NCBI RefSeq assembly: GCF_001429505.1
Contig: NZ_LMJW01000019.1
Location: forward strand, 194 to 64,193
Length of the DNA: 64,000 nt
Origin: Allobosea sp. Root483D1
Lineage (GTDB): Bacteria; Pseudomonadota; Alphaproteobacteria; Rhizobiales; Beijerinckiaceae
Reading direction: 5' to 3'
Shown: piece by piece, positions 63,524-64,000 of the stretch
Layout of the letters: every line of letters begins with the position of its first letter
Position numbering within the stretch: position 1 is the first letter of the stretch
Notes under the pieces: model-generated
What the model saw: only the letters and a program-made list of their open reading frames with translations
What the model was told of the DNA's origin: nothing
The model's database searches: none
Made by a program: the position numbers and the translations under genes

Positions 63524-64000
63524 TCACGAGGTCGTGCGCTCGTAGACGAGGTTGAGCCGGGTCTGGGCGATGAGCTTGTAGCCCTTGCTCTCCAGCAGGG
63601 CCGGCAGGTCCACCTGCCAGCGGCCGCGCGAATCCTCGACGATGACGAAGCCGGGCCAGAGCGCTTCGGGCGCATCGCGCAGGAAGGGTTCGAGGATCAG
63701 GTCCTCGGCGCCTTCGACATCGAGCTTAATCGCGTCGATCCGCTCATAGCCCTCGCTCTGCACCAGCGCGAGCAGGGTCGTCGCCGGCACCCGCACCGAG
63801 TTCGCATTGCTGGAACGCAGGATGCGCACGCTCGATTCGCCCTTGTTGGCGGGATCGAGGAACAGCGTCAGCTCGCCCGGCTTGTCGGCTAGCGCGCAGG
63901 CGATCGCCTTGACCGTGCCGAAAGGGTTCTGGGCGATGTTGTAGGTCAGCCGCGCGAAGATGTCGGGCTGCGGCTCGACTGCGAGGATGCGCGCCCCGCG
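63524..64000 (-). CDS. FkbM-family methyltransferase, C-terminal part
   Basis: The last 158 codons of a gene that begins beyond the window. Translation gives ARILAVEPQPDIFARLTYN (the SAM-domain strand), KPGELTLFLDPANKGESSV and IDAIKLDVEGAEDLILEPF, the latter being the FkbM hallmark. These enzymes methylate sugar hydroxyls or similar acceptors; specificity cannot be told. The SAM motif proper is outside the window. Confidence 0.9.
   Translation of the reverse strand, partial: RGARILAVEPQPDIFARLTYNIAQNPFGTVKAIACALADKPGELTLFLDPANKGESSVRILRSSNANSVRVPATTLLALVQSEGYERIDAIKLDVEGAEDLILEPFLRDAPEALWPGFVIVEDSRGRWQVDLPALLESKGYKLIAQTRLNLVYERTTS

Noticed and set aside
1..64000. CRISPR array, IS element or prophage
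   Set aside because: No regular direct repeats with unique spacers, no transposase or integrase, no phage structural gene in any frame.

Overview
This 64 kb window looks like chromosome of a high-GC alphaproteobacterium of the order Hyphomicrobiales (Rhizobiales). The family set supports this: a PopZ/DUF2497 polar organizer gene close to tolC, a protein-isoaspartate methyltransferase gene and valS, DUF1127, DUF1236 and DUF4167-like small proteins, SleB-type wall hydrolase, and dispersed palindromic repeats. A Bosea-like genus is my best guess, but this is inference from gene content only. There is no plasmid, phage or IS backbone and no CRISPR array. About 65 protein genes and three tRNAs (Cys-GCA, Asn-GUU, Leu-UAA) are supported.

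Layout. 0.2-11 kb: DUF1444 protein, a SelT/W/H-type thioredoxin-fold protein, cysE, an alpha/beta hydrolase, a DUF1624 membrane acyltransferase, a zinc-finger protein, an FAD monooxygenase, a flavin split-barrel protein, then a chromate unit (rhodanese-ChrB fusion plus ChrA) and a CBS-domain CNNM/CorC membrane protein. 11-22 kb: a DUF938 methyltransferase, an overlapping pair of unknown/SH3 genes, a DedA/YqaA protein, valS, dps, another flavin split-barrel protein, popZ, tolC and a PCMT homolog. 22-32 kb: OmpA-like protein, LuxR regulator, unknown helical protein, two tRNAs, VanZ-like protein, a transmembrane chemoreceptor with an odd upstream leader (perfect nested hairpin plus intrinsic terminator), AraC regulator and glutathione transferase.

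32-41 kb: a thiamin-precursor locus (TenA homolog, a clear TPP riboswitch, ABC permease and substrate-binding protein but no ATPase), a fosmidomycin-resistance-type exporter, NIPSNAP, and a DUF1254 protein with a secreted class A type acid phosphatase next to a divergent AraC regulator. 41.5-44.1 kb is visibly AT-richer and carries an adenylate cyclase-TPR fusion and a PAP2-like enzyme next to the 3' end of tRNA-Leu, which suggests acquired DNA. 44-54 kb: DUF1190 protein, an AMP-forming acyl-CoA synthetase, a run of small secreted or unknown proteins, a divergent phosphoenolpyruvate carboxylase, pentapeptide-repeat protein and SleB hydrolase lipoprotein. 55-64 kb: an ABC-type ATPase, a strongly AT-rich orphan membrane protein, a serine beta-lactamase-fold hydrolase, an EamA exporter, xanthine phosphoribosyltransferase, a soluble PAS-PAS chemoreceptor with a possible CheR-tether tail, a CinA/MoaB-domain protein and the C-terminal part of an FkbM methyltransferase.

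The clearest regulatory elements are the TPP riboswitch with an SD-covering hairpin, an SD-covering hairpin before the ChrB fusion, a paired palindrome upstream of cysE, a TetR-type palindrome at the GST start, and the structured leader before the chemoreceptor at 29.8-30.0 kb. The last is the best candidate for something not yet described.
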